DNA of 64,000 nt, taken from Amycolatopsis bullii. Its GTDB lineage: Bacteria > Actinomycetota > Actinomycetes > Mycobacteriales > Pseudonocardiaceae. The stretch spans positions 19,498 to 83,497 of the forward strand of contig NZ_BNAW01000043.1 in the NCBI RefSeq assembly GCF_014654205.1. The letters run 5' to 3'. The translations under genes and the position numbers were made by a program. Numbering within the stretch: the first letter of the stretch is position 1; every line of letters starts with the position of its first letter. Below, piece after piece: positions 1 to 8,408 of the stretch. The notes under the pieces were generated by a model. It made no database searches. It had not been told where the DNA came from and worked only from the letters and a program-made list of their open reading frames with translations.

Positions 1-377
1 ACTGAGGGGGTGAGGTGGCCGGGGTGGCCTGCTTCTGGGCGGGTTGCCCCGGCTGGTTCGCTCGCCCCCGGGCTGCGGGCCGAGGGCTGGGGGCCGGGAG
101 GAGAGGAGGCCCTGGGTTGAGAGCTGGGACCGGGGCAGGCCATGAGGGAGCGGGCCGGGACCGCGAGCTCGGGGACGCCAGGACGGGAGTGGCACGCTGG
201 GTTGATGTCCGGGCCGGGAGCTGAAAGGGCGAGCTCGAAGGGCCCGGGCGGGGAGAGGTGTGGTGGGTGGTCGGTGGCGCGGGGCTGGACAGAAGAAGGC
301 CGGTGACCCGTCCACCGCAGTGGGGGAGGGGCACCGGCCTTCCGAGGTTCCGGAGCTCCGAGAGCGAGCAGCTCAGC
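1..377. other. Left-edge stretch with no recognisable gene
   Basis: Very G-rich sequence with purine runs. Short open frames exist here, but none has a domain-like composition, a convincing ribosome-binding site or the codon pattern of the neighbouring genes. The only structure I can support is a GC-rich inverted repeat near 296-341, just beyond the stop codon of the leftward gene. I see nothing else in it. Confidence 0.6.
296..341 (-). terminator. Putative stem-loop downstream of the DUF2342 gene
   Basis: AAGGCCGGTG (296-305) pairs with CACCGGCCTT (332-341) across a 26-nt loop, about 37 nt past the stop codon of the leftward gene. There is no U-run, so this is at best a stem-type terminator of the kind common in actinobacteria. 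Confidence 0.4.
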
Positions 378-1739
378 TCAGGACTGCTTGCCGCCCTCTT
401 CCGAAGGAGGCTCGTCCTTCTTCTCGTCCTTCTCCGCGCGTTCGGCCTGCTCCGTGCGCTCCAGCTCCGCGATCGGGTCGAGGTCGTCGATCGAGCCTGC
501 CGACCCCACTCGGTCGGCGAAGTCGATCGGCTCGTCCAGGTCCTCGGCCGTCGGCATGAGGTCCGGGTGGGACCAGAGGCCGTCGCGCTTCTCCGTGCCG
601 TGGCGGTCGCCCACCAGCTTCCACAGGTTCGACGCGTCCCTCATGCGGCGGGGGCGCAGCTCCAAGCCGACCAGGGTGGCGAACGTCTGCTCGGCCGGGC
701 CGCCCGTTGCGCGGCGGCGGCGCAGCGTCTCGCGCAGGGCGTCCGCTCCCGGCAGGCGGTCGCCCACCGCTTCGGCCACCACCACGTCGACCCAGCCCTC
801 GACCAGGGCCAGCAACGTCTCCAGGCGCCTCAGCGCCGCCTTCTGCTCCTCGGTCGTCTGGGGCTCCAGCAGCCCCGAGGACATCGCCTCTTCGATGCTC
901 GCCGGGTTCGCCGGGTCGATCCGGCCGGCCAGGGACTCCAGCGCGGACGTGTCCACCGAAATCCCGTGGGCGAACTCCTCGACCGTCGCCAGCAGGCGCT
1001 GCCGCAGCCACGGCACGTGCGTGAACAGGCGCTGGTGCGCGGCCTCGCGAGCGGCCAGGAACACCAGGATCTCGCTGTTCGGCAGCTCCAGGCCCTCGGC
1101 GAACTTCTCGATGTTCGCCGGCAACAGGGCCGACGTGCCGGCCGGGGCCAGTGGCAGGCCGATCTCCGTCGAGGTCAGCATCTCCGAGGCCAGCTGGGCC
1201 AGCGCGTTGCCGAGCTGGGAGCCGAAGGCCATGCCGCCCATCTGCCCCATCATCTGCAACAACGGACCCGCGGCCTGCTTGGCCTCCTCGGGCAGCGCCT
1301 CCATCCAGGCGCCCGAGACCTGCCGGGCCACCGGGTCGCACAGGCGCTGCCACGTCGGGAGCGTCTTCTCCACCCAGGACCGCGGCGACCAGGCGACCGT
1401 CGACGTCGCCCCGGCCGGGAACACCGTCGCCGCGTCGAGCCAGAGCTCGGCCAGGTGGGCCGCGTCGCGGACCGCCGCGTTCGCGTCGTCACCACCTCGG
1501 AAGCCGAGCTTGCTCTCGCCGGTGTTGCCCGCGCTGCCCAAGGTCTGGAGGGCGATCTGCTTGGCGAGGTCGTAGTTCACCGGCCCGCTGGAGCTGCCGG
1601 CCTGGCTGAGCATCTGGCCCAGCTGGCTCAGCATCTGCCCGAGCTGGTTGAAGGCCTCGGCGCCGGAGGGCTCCGAGGGGTCGTTCTCACCTCGTTTGTC
1701 GGGATCGGAAGGTCCGAAGCCGAACGGGGGTTTGCTCAT
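378..1739 (-). CDS. Zinc-dependent metalloprotease-like protein (DUF2342/Zincin_2 family)
   Basis: 453-aa protein of the actinobacterial DUF2342 family, often annotated as a zinc-dependent metalloprotease or putative hydrolase. The ATG at 1739 starts MSKPPFGFGPSD, the typical N-terminus of the family; an upstream in-frame extension to 1931 lies over the next gene and is not credible. A Gln/Leu/Met-rich N-terminal helix (residues 30-46) precedes the conserved core. Where a zincin would carry HExxH, this protein reads REAAH (231-235) followed by QRLFTHVPWL, so the first metal-binding His is Arg and catalysis is doubtful. The C-terminal 30 residues are Glu/Lys-rich and probably disordered. It is divergent from the ylbL-like gene with an 89-bp intergenic gap. 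Cellular role unknown. Confidence 0.85.
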   Translation of the reverse strand: MSKPPFGFGPSDPDKRGENDPSEPSGAEAFNQLGQMLSQLGQMLSQAGSSSGPVNYDLAKQIALQTLGSAGNTGESKLGFRGGDDANAAVRDAAHLAELWLDAATVFPAGATSTVAWSPRSWVEKTLPTWQRLCDPVARQVSGAWMEALPEEAKQAAGPLLQMMGQMGGMAFGSQLGNALAQLASEMLTSTEIGLPLAPAGTSALLPANIEKFAEGLELPNSEILVFLAAREAAHQRLFTHVPWLRQRLLATVEEFAHGISVDTSALESLAGRIDPANPASIEEAMSSGLLEPQTTEEQKAALRRLETLLALVEGWVDVVVAEAVGDRLPGADALRETLRRRRATGGPAEQTFATLVGLELRPRRMRDASNLWKLVGDRHGTEKRDGLWSHPDLMPTAEDLDEPIDFADRVGSAGSIDDLDPIAELERTEQAERAEKDEKKDEPPSEEGGKQS

Positions 1740-1815
1740 GTGTCCACCGTACGCGGGTCGAAGCCCGCTCAGCGCGTCAACCGTGGCCTTCACCGGGAAG
1801 CGAACGCGGTCACCG

Positions 1816-1821
1816 TACGCT
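1816..1821 (+). promoter_or_regulatory. -10 box of the YlbL gene (leaderless)
   Basis: TACGCT ends 7 nt before the GTG at 1829, placing the expected transcription start at or next to the start codon. No ribosome-binding site is seen. Predicted leaderless mRNA. Confidence 0.45.
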
Positions 1822-1828
1822 GTCGGGC

Positions 1829-2935
1829 GTGACCAAGTCCTCCGAGGAGACCGCCCCCGCGAAGCGCGCCCCGGAACCGGCGCCGGAGCCGGCCGGCGAG
1901 GCCCGCCGGATGACCCGCCGTGGCTGGACACTGGTGGTCAGCGGCTCGCTGTTCCTGATCTTCGTGGTGCTCGGCTCGGTCGTGCCGGTGCCGTTCGTCG
2001 CCATCAGCCCCGGGCCGACCTACGACACGCTGGGTCGCGACGCGGCGGGCAACCCGGTCATCCAGGTCACCGGACACGAGACCCACCCGACCACCGGCGA
2101 GCTGCGGATGACGACCGTCTCCCTGCACGACGGCGTCACCCTCTTCCAAGGGCTCGGCTTCTGGGCGAGCGGCCGGTACGCGCTCGCCCCGCGCGAGGAG
2201 TACTTCAAGCCCGGCGAGACGAACGAGCAGGTCAAGCAGGAGAACATCCAGCAGCTGCAGGACTCCCAGACGAACGCCCAGGTCGCCGCCCTGCGCAAGC
2301 TCGGCTACCCGATCAAGGTGCTGGCGAAGCAGATCGTCTCCGGCAGCCCGGCCGACCACGTGCTCTCGCCCGGCGACAAGCTGATCACCGTCAACGGCAA
2401 GAAGATCGTCGAGGCCGCCGACGTGCGGGCCGCGCTCACCGGCACCCTGCCCGGCCAGACCGTGCAGATCACCTTCCAGTCCGACGGCCAGCCCGAGCGG
2501 ACCGTGCCGCTCACCCTCGCCGCGCGCCCCGACCGCAAGGAGGGCTTCATCGGCCTCACCGCGGTCGACCGCGCCGACGCGCCGTTCACCGTCAACATCT
2601 CCCTGCAGGACGTCGGCGGCCCGTCGGCCGGCCTGATGTTCACCCTCGCCATCATCGACCGCCTGCAGTCCGGCGACCTCGCGGGCGGACGGCACATCGC
2701 CGGCACCGGCGAAATCACCGAGACCGGCGAGGTCGACCCGATCGGGGGGATCTCGTTCAAGGTCGTCGGGGCCCGCGAAGCCGGCGCCACCGACTTCCTG
2801 GTGCCCGCGCACAACTGCCCCGAGGCCAAGACCACCGCGCCCGCCGGGCTCAACCTCATCAAGGTGTCCACACTGGACGACGCGCTCGCCCAGCTGGCCA
2901 ACCTGAAGGCGGGGCGGCCGACGGCGTCCTGCTAG
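1829..2935 (+). CDS. PDZ and Lon-type protease domain protein (YlbL family)
   Basis: 368-aa membrane-anchored serine protease. A short cytoplasmic Pro/Glu-rich tail is followed by one membrane segment (about 33-56), an extracytoplasmic region, a PDZ domain (about 150-230) and a Lon protease domain (about 240-360). The Lon Ser/Lys dyad is visible: Ser266 in GGPSAGLMF and Lys311 in GGISFKVVG. Family members (YlbL of Bacillus, Rv3194c-like in mycobacteria) degrade or regulate membrane-associated proteins; YlbL of B. subtilis acts on the SOS division inhibitor YneA. The start is GTG at 1829 with a -10 box 7 nt upstream. Its TAG stop shares the four bases CTAG with the stop of the convergent PPA1309 gene. 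Confidence 0.9.
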   Translation: MTKSSEETAPAKRAPEPAPEPAGEARRMTRRGWTLVVSGSLFLIFVVLGSVVPVPFVAISPGPTYDTLGRDAAGNPVIQVTGHETHPTTGELRMTTVSLHDGVTLFQGLGFWASGRYALAPREEYFKPGETNEQVKQENIQQLQDSQTNAQVAALRKLGYPIKVLAKQIVSGSPADHVLSPGDKLITVNGKKIVEAADVRAALTGTLPGQTVQITFQSDGQPERTVPLTLAARPDRKEGFIGLTAVDRADAPFTVNISLQDVGGPSAGLMFTLAIIDRLQSGDLAGGRHIAGTGEITETGEVDPIGGISFKVVGAREAGATDFLVPAHNCPEAKTTAPAGLNLIKVSTLDDALAQLANLKAGRPTASC

Positions 2936-3477
2936 GGCAGCAGCGTGGCCTTCAGCGCTTCGACCAGGTTCGGCGCCAGGTCGGGGCTTTCCACGACCTC
3001 GTCCATGGACTCCTCCGTGCCCATCCCGCGCAGCCGCATCACGCACGCGCCTTCCCCGTCGCGCAGGACGGCCGCGACCAGGCGCGCCTCCGTGCGCTGC
3101 GGGTGGTCGGCGGCCGCGCGGCGGAGGCTCTCCGCGTCCGCCTCGGCGACGTCCGGCAGCTCCGACTCCGAACCCGGCGGCAGCACGATGATCTCCTGCG
3201 CCAGCGCGCAGCCGATCACCAGATCCGGCCAGGCGATCCGGCCCAGCGCCTCGGCCAGGTCGCCCTCGGGCAGTGCCTCCTGGGCCACCGGCGTCAGCGG
3301 GTTCGCCCGGTCGAGCTGCCCGGCCAGCTCCGGCTGCTCGTCCAGCAGCGCCGCCGTCGGCACCAGCGCGAACAGCTGCGGCGGCTGGTCCCAGCCGCCC
3401 GCGGCCATGAACTCCTCGATCTCACGGGCGAGCGCGGCCACGCCGGCCTGTCGCGCTTCGTTCGCTGCCATGCGCAC
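2932..3477 (-). CDS. PPA1309 family protein of unknown function
   Basis: 181-aa acidic soluble protein (MRMAANEARQ..., ending ALKATLLP) that I recognise as the actinobacterial PPA1309 family, usually found beside ylbL and the UPF0182 gene as here. No membrane segment, signal peptide or catalytic motif is visible. GTG at 3477 and ATG at 3471 are both possible starts; the second would shorten it by two residues. Its stop overlaps the stop of the ylbL-like gene tail-to-tail. Function unknown. Confidence 0.85.
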   Translation of the reverse strand: MRMAANEARQAGVAALAREIEEFMAAGGWDQPPQLFALVPTAALLDEQPELAGQLDRANPLTPVAQEALPEGDLAEALGRIAWPDLVIGCALAQEIIVLPPGSESELPDVAEADAESLRRAAADHPQRTEARLVAAVLRDGEGACVMRLRGMGTEESMDEVVESPDLAPNLVEALKATLLP

Positions 3478-3620
3478 ATCGTGTCAGGTCGGCCGGCGCC
3501 GCGACGCCGCGAGTCCGGTTTGGGCGGGTCCCGGGAACTTCACCGGGCATCCGTAGAGTTAGGGAATCAGGGGGCGCACGCGCCCCTGCTCGAGTATTGA
3601 CGAAGACAGGAGCGTGTGCC

Positions 3621-6617
3621 GTGGCGACTCGGCCCCCGGTGAGCCTGCCGAAGCTGTCCCGGCGGAGCCGGATCCTCCTCATCATCGCCGCGGTGATCGT
3701 GCTGGCGCTGTTGCTCGGGGCCCGCCTCCTCGACACGTACGTCGACTGGCTGTGGTTCGGCGAAGTCGGCGCGCGGTCGGTGTTCACCACCCAGCTGGTG
3801 ACCCGGATCATCCTCTTCTTCGCGGTCGGGTTGCTCGTCGGCGGCGCGCTCGCGATCAGCCTGATGATCGCCTACCGGACCCGCCCGGTGTTCGTGCCGA
3901 TCTCCGGCGCCGACGACCCGCTGGCGCGCTACCGCTCCGCGATCGTCGCCCGCATCCGCCTCTTCGGCGTCGGCATCCCGGTGCTCACCGGCCTCATCGC
4001 CGGCCTGTCCGCCCAGGGCGACTGGCAGGTCGTGCAGCTGTTCCTCAACGGCACCTCGTTCGGCCAGACCGACCCCGAGTTCGGCAACGACGTCGGCTTC
4101 TACGCCTTCGACCTCCCGTTCATCAACTGGCTGCTCGGCTGGCTGTTCATCACCGTCGTCATCTCCTTCTTCGGCGCGCTGATCTCCCACTACGTCTTCG
4201 GCGGCATCCGCCTGGCCGGCAAGGGCGGCCAGCTCGCCGGGCCGACCCGCGCGCAGCTCGCCATCACCGTCGGCCTCTTCGTGCTGCTGAAGGCGGTGGA
4301 GTACTTCTTCGACCGGTACAACCTGCTGCTGTCCGACCGCGGGATGCCGCTGTTCGTCGGCGCCACCTACACCGACCTCAACGCGGTGCTGCCCGCCAAG
4401 CTGATCCTGCTGTGCATCTCGGTGATCTGCGCGATCGCGTTCTTCGCCGGTGCTTTCCTGCGCAACCTGCAGCTTCCGGCCATCGCACTGGTGCTGCTGA
4501 TCCTGTCGAGCATCCTCGTCGGCGTCGCCTGGCCCGCCGTCCTCGACCAGTTCTCGGTGAAGCCCAACGCGAACGAGAAGGAAGCGGCGTCCATCCAGCG
4601 CAACATGGACGCCACCCGCCGCGCCTACGGCCTCACCGACGTCCAGTACCAGCCCTACACCGGCAAGTCGGACGCCACCCCGGACCAGATCAAGGCCGAC
4701 ACCGGGACGATGTCGAACATCCGGCTGCTCGACCCGAACGTCCTCTCCGACACCTTCACCCAGCGCGTCGGCCGCGAGAACTTCTACGGCTTCCCGGCCA
4801 AGCTGGACATCGACCGCTACACCGTCGGTGGCGTGACGCAGGACTACATCGTCGCCGCCAAGGAGATCAAGACCGAGGGCCTCACCGGCAACCAGACCAG
4901 CTGGATCAACAAGCACCTCGTCTACACCCACGGCAACGGCTTCGTCGTCGCCCCGGCCAACACGATCGACCGCGCCGTCAAGGACGCCAACTCCGACGGC
5001 GGCTACCCGATCGCGACGACCAGCGACACGCAGAACCCGGCGGGCGCCGGCTCGGCCGGATCCGGCCAGCCCGGCATCGAGGTCAAGGAACCGCGCATCT
5101 ACTACGGCGAGCTGTCCGCCGCCGAGTCCGACTACGCCATCGTCGGCGGGAACGGCGCGCCCGGCGAGTACGACACCGCCACCGACCGCTACACCTACAA
5201 GGGCTCCGGCGGCGTCTCGGTCGACAACTGGTTCAACCGCCTCGCCTTCGCGGCCGAGTACGGCGAGCGCAACATCCTGTTCTCCGATGCCATCGGCGAC
5301 GGCTCCCGGATCATGTACAACCGTGACCCGCGCGACCGCGTCAGCAAGGTGGCGCCGTGGCTGACCCTCGACGGCGACCCGTACCCCGCGGTCGTCGACG
5401 GCAAGATCCAGTGGATCATCGACGGCTACACCACCCTCAACAACTTCCCGTACGCCCAGCAGACCCAGCTCGGCGCGGCCACGAACGACTCCCTCAACGG
5501 CGTCGCCCGCCAGGCCAACAGCTCCATCAACTACATCCGCAACTCGGTCAAGGCCACCGTCGACGCCTTCAACGGCACCGTGACGCTGTACTCCATCGAC
5601 GACAAGGAACCGGTCCTCAACGCCTGGGAGAAGGTCTTCCCCGGACTCGTGAAGCCGAGCTCCGAGATCTCCCCGGACCTGCGCGCCCACTTCCGCTACC
5701 CCGAAGACCTCTTCAAGATCCAGCGTGAGCTGCTGTCGCGCTACCACGTCAGCAACCCGCAGGAGTTCTACTCGCAGCAGGCCTTCTGGAGCGTCCCGCA
5801 GGACCCGACCGCCGAGGGCGGCTCCAACCCGGCCGCGGCCGGCGCGGCCAACCAGCCCGGCTACTACGTCCTCGCGGACGCCCCGGGGCAGAGCAAGCCG
5901 ACCTTCCAGCTGACCAGCTCGCTGACCGGCCTCCAGCGGCAATACCTCGCGTCCTGGATGTCGGTGTCCTCCGACGCCCTCGACTACGGCAAGATCCGCG
6001 TCCTCCAGCTGCCCAGCGCGGCCACCGGGGCAACCCAAGTCGACGGGCCCGTCCAGGTCCAGAACCGGTTCCAGAGCGACTCCCGCGTCGCCCAGGACCG
6101 GACCCTCTTCAACAACCCCAACGTCACCCCCATCTACGGGAACCTGATCACGCTGCCGGTCGCCAACGGCTTCCTCTACGTCGAACCCGTCTACATCCGG
6201 CAGCGCACCCAGCCCAGCTATCCGCAGCTGGCCCGCGTCCTCGTCTCCTACGGACCCAAGGTCGGCTACGGCGCCACCCTCCAGGAAGCCCTCGACCAGG
6301 TCTTCGGAGCGGGCACCGGCGAGGCCACCACCACCCCACCCCAAGCCGGGCAGCCGACCACCACACCGCCGTCCTCCACCAACCCGACGACCACCCCGCC
6401 CGCGAACAACGGCGGCGGCAACGCGGCCCTCGACCGGGCGGTCGCCGACATCCAGTCCGCGCTCGCCAAACTGAAAGCCGCCCAGCAATCCGGCAACTTC
6501 ACCGACCAAGGCGCCGCACTGGCCGCCCTCGACGCGGCCGCCCGGGCCTACGAAGCAGCCAAGACCGCAGCCCCCGGGACCAGCACCCCACCGTCCAGCA
6601 CCCAGCCCGGAGGGTGA
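3621..6617 (+). CDS. UPF0182 family large membrane protein
   Basis: 998-aa integral membrane protein of the UPF0182 family (COG1615, as in mycobacterial Rv3193c). The N-terminal third holds about seven hydrophobic segments, beginning with ILLIIAAVIVLALLL; the rest is a large extracytoplasmic region with conserved motifs such as VQYQPYTGK and YPEDLFKIQRELLSRYHV. The C-terminus is a Pro/Thr linker (about residue 895 on) followed by an Ala-rich helix and a second Pro/Thr tail. The start is GTG at 3621, with AGGAG at 3608-3612, 8 nt upstream; a TTG 24 nt further upstream has no ribosome-binding site. Function unknown. A 1058-aa open frame on the other strand is a GC-codon shadow. Confidence 0.92.
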   Translation: MATRPPVSLPKLSRRSRILLIIAAVIVLALLLGARLLDTYVDWLWFGEVGARSVFTTQLVTRIILFFAVGLLVGGALAISLMIAYRTRPVFVPISGADDPLARYRSAIVARIRLFGVGIPVLTGLIAGLSAQGDWQVVQLFLNGTSFGQTDPEFGNDVGFYAFDLPFINWLLGWLFITVVISFFGALISHYVFGGIRLAGKGGQLAGPTRAQLAITVGLFVLLKAVEYFFDRYNLLLSDRGMPLFVGATYTDLNAVLPAKLILLCISVICAIAFFAGAFLRNLQLPAIALVLLILSSILVGVAWPAVLDQFSVKPNANEKEAASIQRNMDATRRAYGLTDVQYQPYTGKSDATPDQIKADTGTMSNIRLLDPNVLSDTFTQRVGRENFYGFPAKLDIDRYTVGGVTQDYIVAAKEIKTEGLTGNQTSWINKHLVYTHGNGFVVAPANTIDRAVKDANSDGGYPIATTSDTQNPAGAGSAGSGQPGIEVKEPRIYYGELSAAESDYAIVGGNGAPGEYDTATDRYTYKGSGGVSVDNWFNRLAFAAEYGERNILFSDAIGDGSRIMYNRDPRDRVSKVAPWLTLDGDPYPAVVDGKIQWIIDGYTTLNNFPYAQQTQLGAATNDSLNGVARQANSSINYIRNSVKATVDAFNGTVTLYSIDDKEPVLNAWEKVFPGLVKPSSEISPDLRAHFRYPEDLFKIQRELLSRYHVSNPQEFYSQQAFWSVPQDPTAEGGSNPAAAGAANQPGYYVLADAPGQSKPTFQLTSSLTGLQRQYLASWMSVSSDALDYGKIRVLQLPSAATGATQVDGPVQVQNRFQSDSRVAQDRTLFNNPNVTPIYGNLITLPVANGFLYVEPVYIRQRTQPSYPQLARVLVSYGPKVGYGATLQEALDQVFGAGTGEATTTPPQAGQPTTTPPSSTNPTTTPPANNGGGNAALDRAVADIQSALAKLKAAQQSGNFTDQGAALAALDAAARAYEAAKTAAPGTSTPPSSTQPGG

Positions 6618-6643
6618 CGTCGGTAACCCGAACGGCACCTGCT

Positions 6644-6673
6644 TTGCACCCCCGCGAAACGAGGGCGTAAGGT
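6644..6673 (+). promoter_or_regulatory. Promoter of the first initiator tRNA gene
   Basis: A -35-like TTGCAC (6644-6649) and -10-like TAAGGT (6668-6673) are separated by 18 bp, ending 11 nt before the mature 5' end of the tRNA. Confidence 0.45.
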
Positions 6674-6684
6674 AGGTGCCACGA

Positions 6685-6758
6685 CGCGGGGTGGAGCAGC
6701 TCGGTAGCTCGCTGGGCTCATAACCCAGAGGTCGCAGGTTCAAATCCTGTCCCCGCTA
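6685..6758 (+). tRNA. Initiator tRNA-fMet (CAT), copy 1
   Basis: 74-nt cloverleaf with anticodon CAT in loop CTCATAA. Initiator identity is shown by three consecutive G:C pairs at the bottom of the anticodon stem (CTGGG/CCCAG) and a mismatched first acceptor pair (C1 opposite U72). The D-arm GAGCAGCTCGGTAGCTC and T-arm loop TTCAAAT are intact. The 3' CCA is not encoded. It is identical in sequence to the second copy at 9071-9144. Confidence 0.97.
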
Positions 6759-6767
6759 CAGAGGTTG

Positions 6768-6806
6768 GGAGGGGTGTGCTCGCCAAAGTCGGCGAGCCGC
6801 CCCTCC
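6768..6806 (+). terminator. Terminator after tRNA-fMet copy 1
   Basis: Two nested stems: GGAGGGG (6768-6774) with CCCCTCC (6800-6806), and inside it GCTCGCC (6778-6784) with GGCGAGC (6791-6797). A short T-rich stretch (TTCGCATTTGTT) follows. Confidence 0.7.
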
Positions 6807-6817
6807 TTCGCATTTGT

Positions 6818-6876
6818 TCTGGGGGTCGAACCCCCAGACCCCCGCCAGGGGGGCTTCGCCGCCCCTGGACCCCCCG
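6818..6876. repeat. Palindromic dispersed element, copy 1
   Basis: TCTGGGGG-TCGAA-CCCCCAGA (6818-6838) forms an 8-bp stem, and CCAGGGG (6845-6851) pairs with CCCCTGG (6862-6868) across a GGCTTCGCCG loop. Almost the same order of blocks recurs downstream of the tmRNA at 19209, so this is a repeated element and not only a gene-specific terminator. Confidence 0.6.
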
Positions 6877-6892
6877 GTGTCTGGCTGGGTTG

Positions 6893-8311
6893 TCAGGTTA
6901 ACCAGCTTTTTGTTTCTCCTGTTGTGTTTGCTATGTAGCCGTCTGGGCGGACCAGGAGCCTCTCTGCGTTGGGGTGGGGGAGGTTGGGGGTCTCGGCTAC
7001 GAGTACCTCTGGGTGGGGCGTGTCCGCCGGGGTTTTCGTCAGGAGGACCCAGGTTCCTTTGTGGAATAGGGTGCTCGCGTAGCCCTGGGGTGTCTGGAAG
7101 TCCGGGAGGCGGGTGCCCGCCGCGGGGTGGGACTCCGTTGTCGCGTAGTGAATGGCGAGGCCGGAGACCAAGCCGGACAGGTGGTGCTGGACCTGGTCCA
7201 GGGCTGCCAGGTCTCGGAAGAGGGCTCGGAGGGCCAGCTGGTTGGGGGTTGTCGGGATCAGGGCGTTCTGGGCCGCCACATTGTCCAGGACGTCTGCGGC
7301 CACCTGGCGGCGTTCTTGTTCGTACGTGTCCAGGAGGCCTGGTGCCGCACGGTTGCGGAGCTCCGCTGCCAGCTTCCAGCCCAGGTTCATGGCGTCCTGG
7401 ATGCCGAGGTTGAGGCCCTGGCCTCCGGCTGGGAAGTGGATGTGGGCCGCGTCGCCCGCCAACAGGACCCGGCCCACCCGGTAGTTCGCGGCCAGGCGGC
7501 TGTCGTCCGAGAAACGGGAGGCCCAGCGGACCTCCGCTATCTCCGCCTCAGGACCGAAACGTTCGGCGACCGCTCGCTCCACTTCTTCGCTGGTGACCTC
7601 CGCGCGCAGGTTTTCGGGGCGGTTCAGGCGATCTCCGAAACTGATGCGGTACAGGTTCGGCTCGGCCAGCGGGATCGCCCCGACGAACTTGCCCGGGCTC
7701 TGCGAGGTCACCATGTTCGTCATCGAACGCCACTGCGTCGGCGCACCCGGCGGAGTCCCCTTGAACAGCACATCCGCCGACACGCCGTGGCCCTGGCCTT
7801 CGATGCCCTCGAACGGCATGTTCAAGGCCTTGCGCACCGTGCTGCGGCCGCCGTCGCAGCCCACCAGGTACTTCGCCCGGATGCGCAGCTCTCCTGCCGT
7901 GATCGTGACGCCGTCGGCGTCCTGCACGAAGCTCGTGAGCTCGTGCCCTCGCCTGACCCGCACCCCCTGCTCCGCCAGGCGCTCCTCCAACGCCGCTTCC
8001 ACCTCCGCCTGCGGGATGCCCAACTGGTACGGGTGGCGCGTGTCCCAGCCCGCATAGCTCACCGGAATCACCGCGAAGTGTCCGTCCGCGACAGTCGCGA
8101 ACGAGCGATCCTTCGCGCGCGGCAGCAAACCCCGCAGATCCAGCACTTCCGCCGTGCGCGGCTGAAGGTTCAGGGCCTTCGACAGACCCGTTCGCGCGTG
8201 CATCCGCTCGAGCACCGAGGTGTCCACTCCGGCCAGTGCCAGTTCGTTCGCCAGCATCAGACCCGTCGGGCCCGCGCCGGCGACAACCACGTCCGTGGTC
8301 AGCTCTTCCAT
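6893..8311 (-). CDS. FAD-dependent aromatic monooxygenase
   Basis: 472-aa class A flavoprotein monooxygenase. The FAD-binding Rossmann motif VAGAGPTGLMLANELALAG lies at the N-terminus, the DG motif is in YLVGCDGGRSTVRKAL, and the GD motif that contacts the FAD ribitol is in GRVLLAGDAAHIHFPAGGQG. The roughly 100-residue C-terminal part resembles the thioredoxin-like tail of polyketide and phenol hydroxylases. Relatives act on aromatic or polyketide substrates, including antibiotics such as rifampicin; the substrate here cannot be read from sequence. It is divergent from a TetR gene with two palindromic operators between them, so it is probably repressed by that TetR and induced by a small aromatic ligand. 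ATG at 8311 with AAGGAG upstream. Confidence 0.87.
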   Translation of the reverse strand: MEELTTDVVVAGAGPTGLMLANELALAGVDTSVLERMHARTGLSKALNLQPRTAEVLDLRGLLPRAKDRSFATVADGHFAVIPVSYAGWDTRHPYQLGIPQAEVEAALEERLAEQGVRVRRGHELTSFVQDADGVTITAGELRIRAKYLVGCDGGRSTVRKALNMPFEGIEGQGHGVSADVLFKGTPPGAPTQWRSMTNMVTSQSPGKFVGAIPLAEPNLYRISFGDRLNRPENLRAEVTSEEVERAVAERFGPEAEIAEVRWASRFSDDSRLAANYRVGRVLLAGDAAHIHFPAGGQGLNLGIQDAMNLGWKLAAELRNRAAPGLLDTYEQERRQVAADVLDNVAAQNALIPTTPNQLALRALFRDLAALDQVQHHLSGLVSGLAIHYATTESHPAAGTRLPDFQTPQGYASTLFHKGTWVLLTKTPADTPHPEVLVAETPNLPHPNAERLLVRPDGYIANTTGETKSWLT

Positions 8312-8323
8312 CTCCCCAGCTCC

Positions 8324-8336
8324 TTAACAACGTTAA
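8324..8336. promoter_or_regulatory. TetR operator O1 (TTAACAACGTTAA)
   Basis: Perfect palindrome with 5-bp arms TTAAC/GTTAA around AAC, 13 bp upstream of the monooxygenase start codon. It is very AT-rich for this genome and near-identical to the second copy 36 bp away. Confidence 0.8.
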
Positions 8337-8359
8337 ATTGACCTGCCGCGAGGATGCCC

Positions 8360-8372
8360 TTAACATCGTTAA
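8360..8372. promoter_or_regulatory. TetR operator O2 (TTAACATCGTTAA)
   Basis: Second copy of the TTAAC-N3-GTTAA palindrome, 37 bp before the TetR ATG. Centre-to-centre distance to O1 is 36 bp. Probably the autoregulatory site of the TetR protein. Confidence 0.8.
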
Positions 8373-8408
8373 ACTGTCAAGCAGCGATCATGAGGAGCAG
8401 TGCACAAG

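Noticed and set aside
15..224. 69-aa open frame at the left edge
   Set aside because: Low-complexity Gly/Ala/Arg composition, no conserved motif and no start signal.
3567..6743. 1058-aa open frame on the minus strand opposite the UPF0182 gene
   Set aside because: Shadow of a GC-rich gene: Val/Gly/Asp/Arg-rich composition, no ribosome-binding site, and it would cover a well-conserved family gene and a tRNA.
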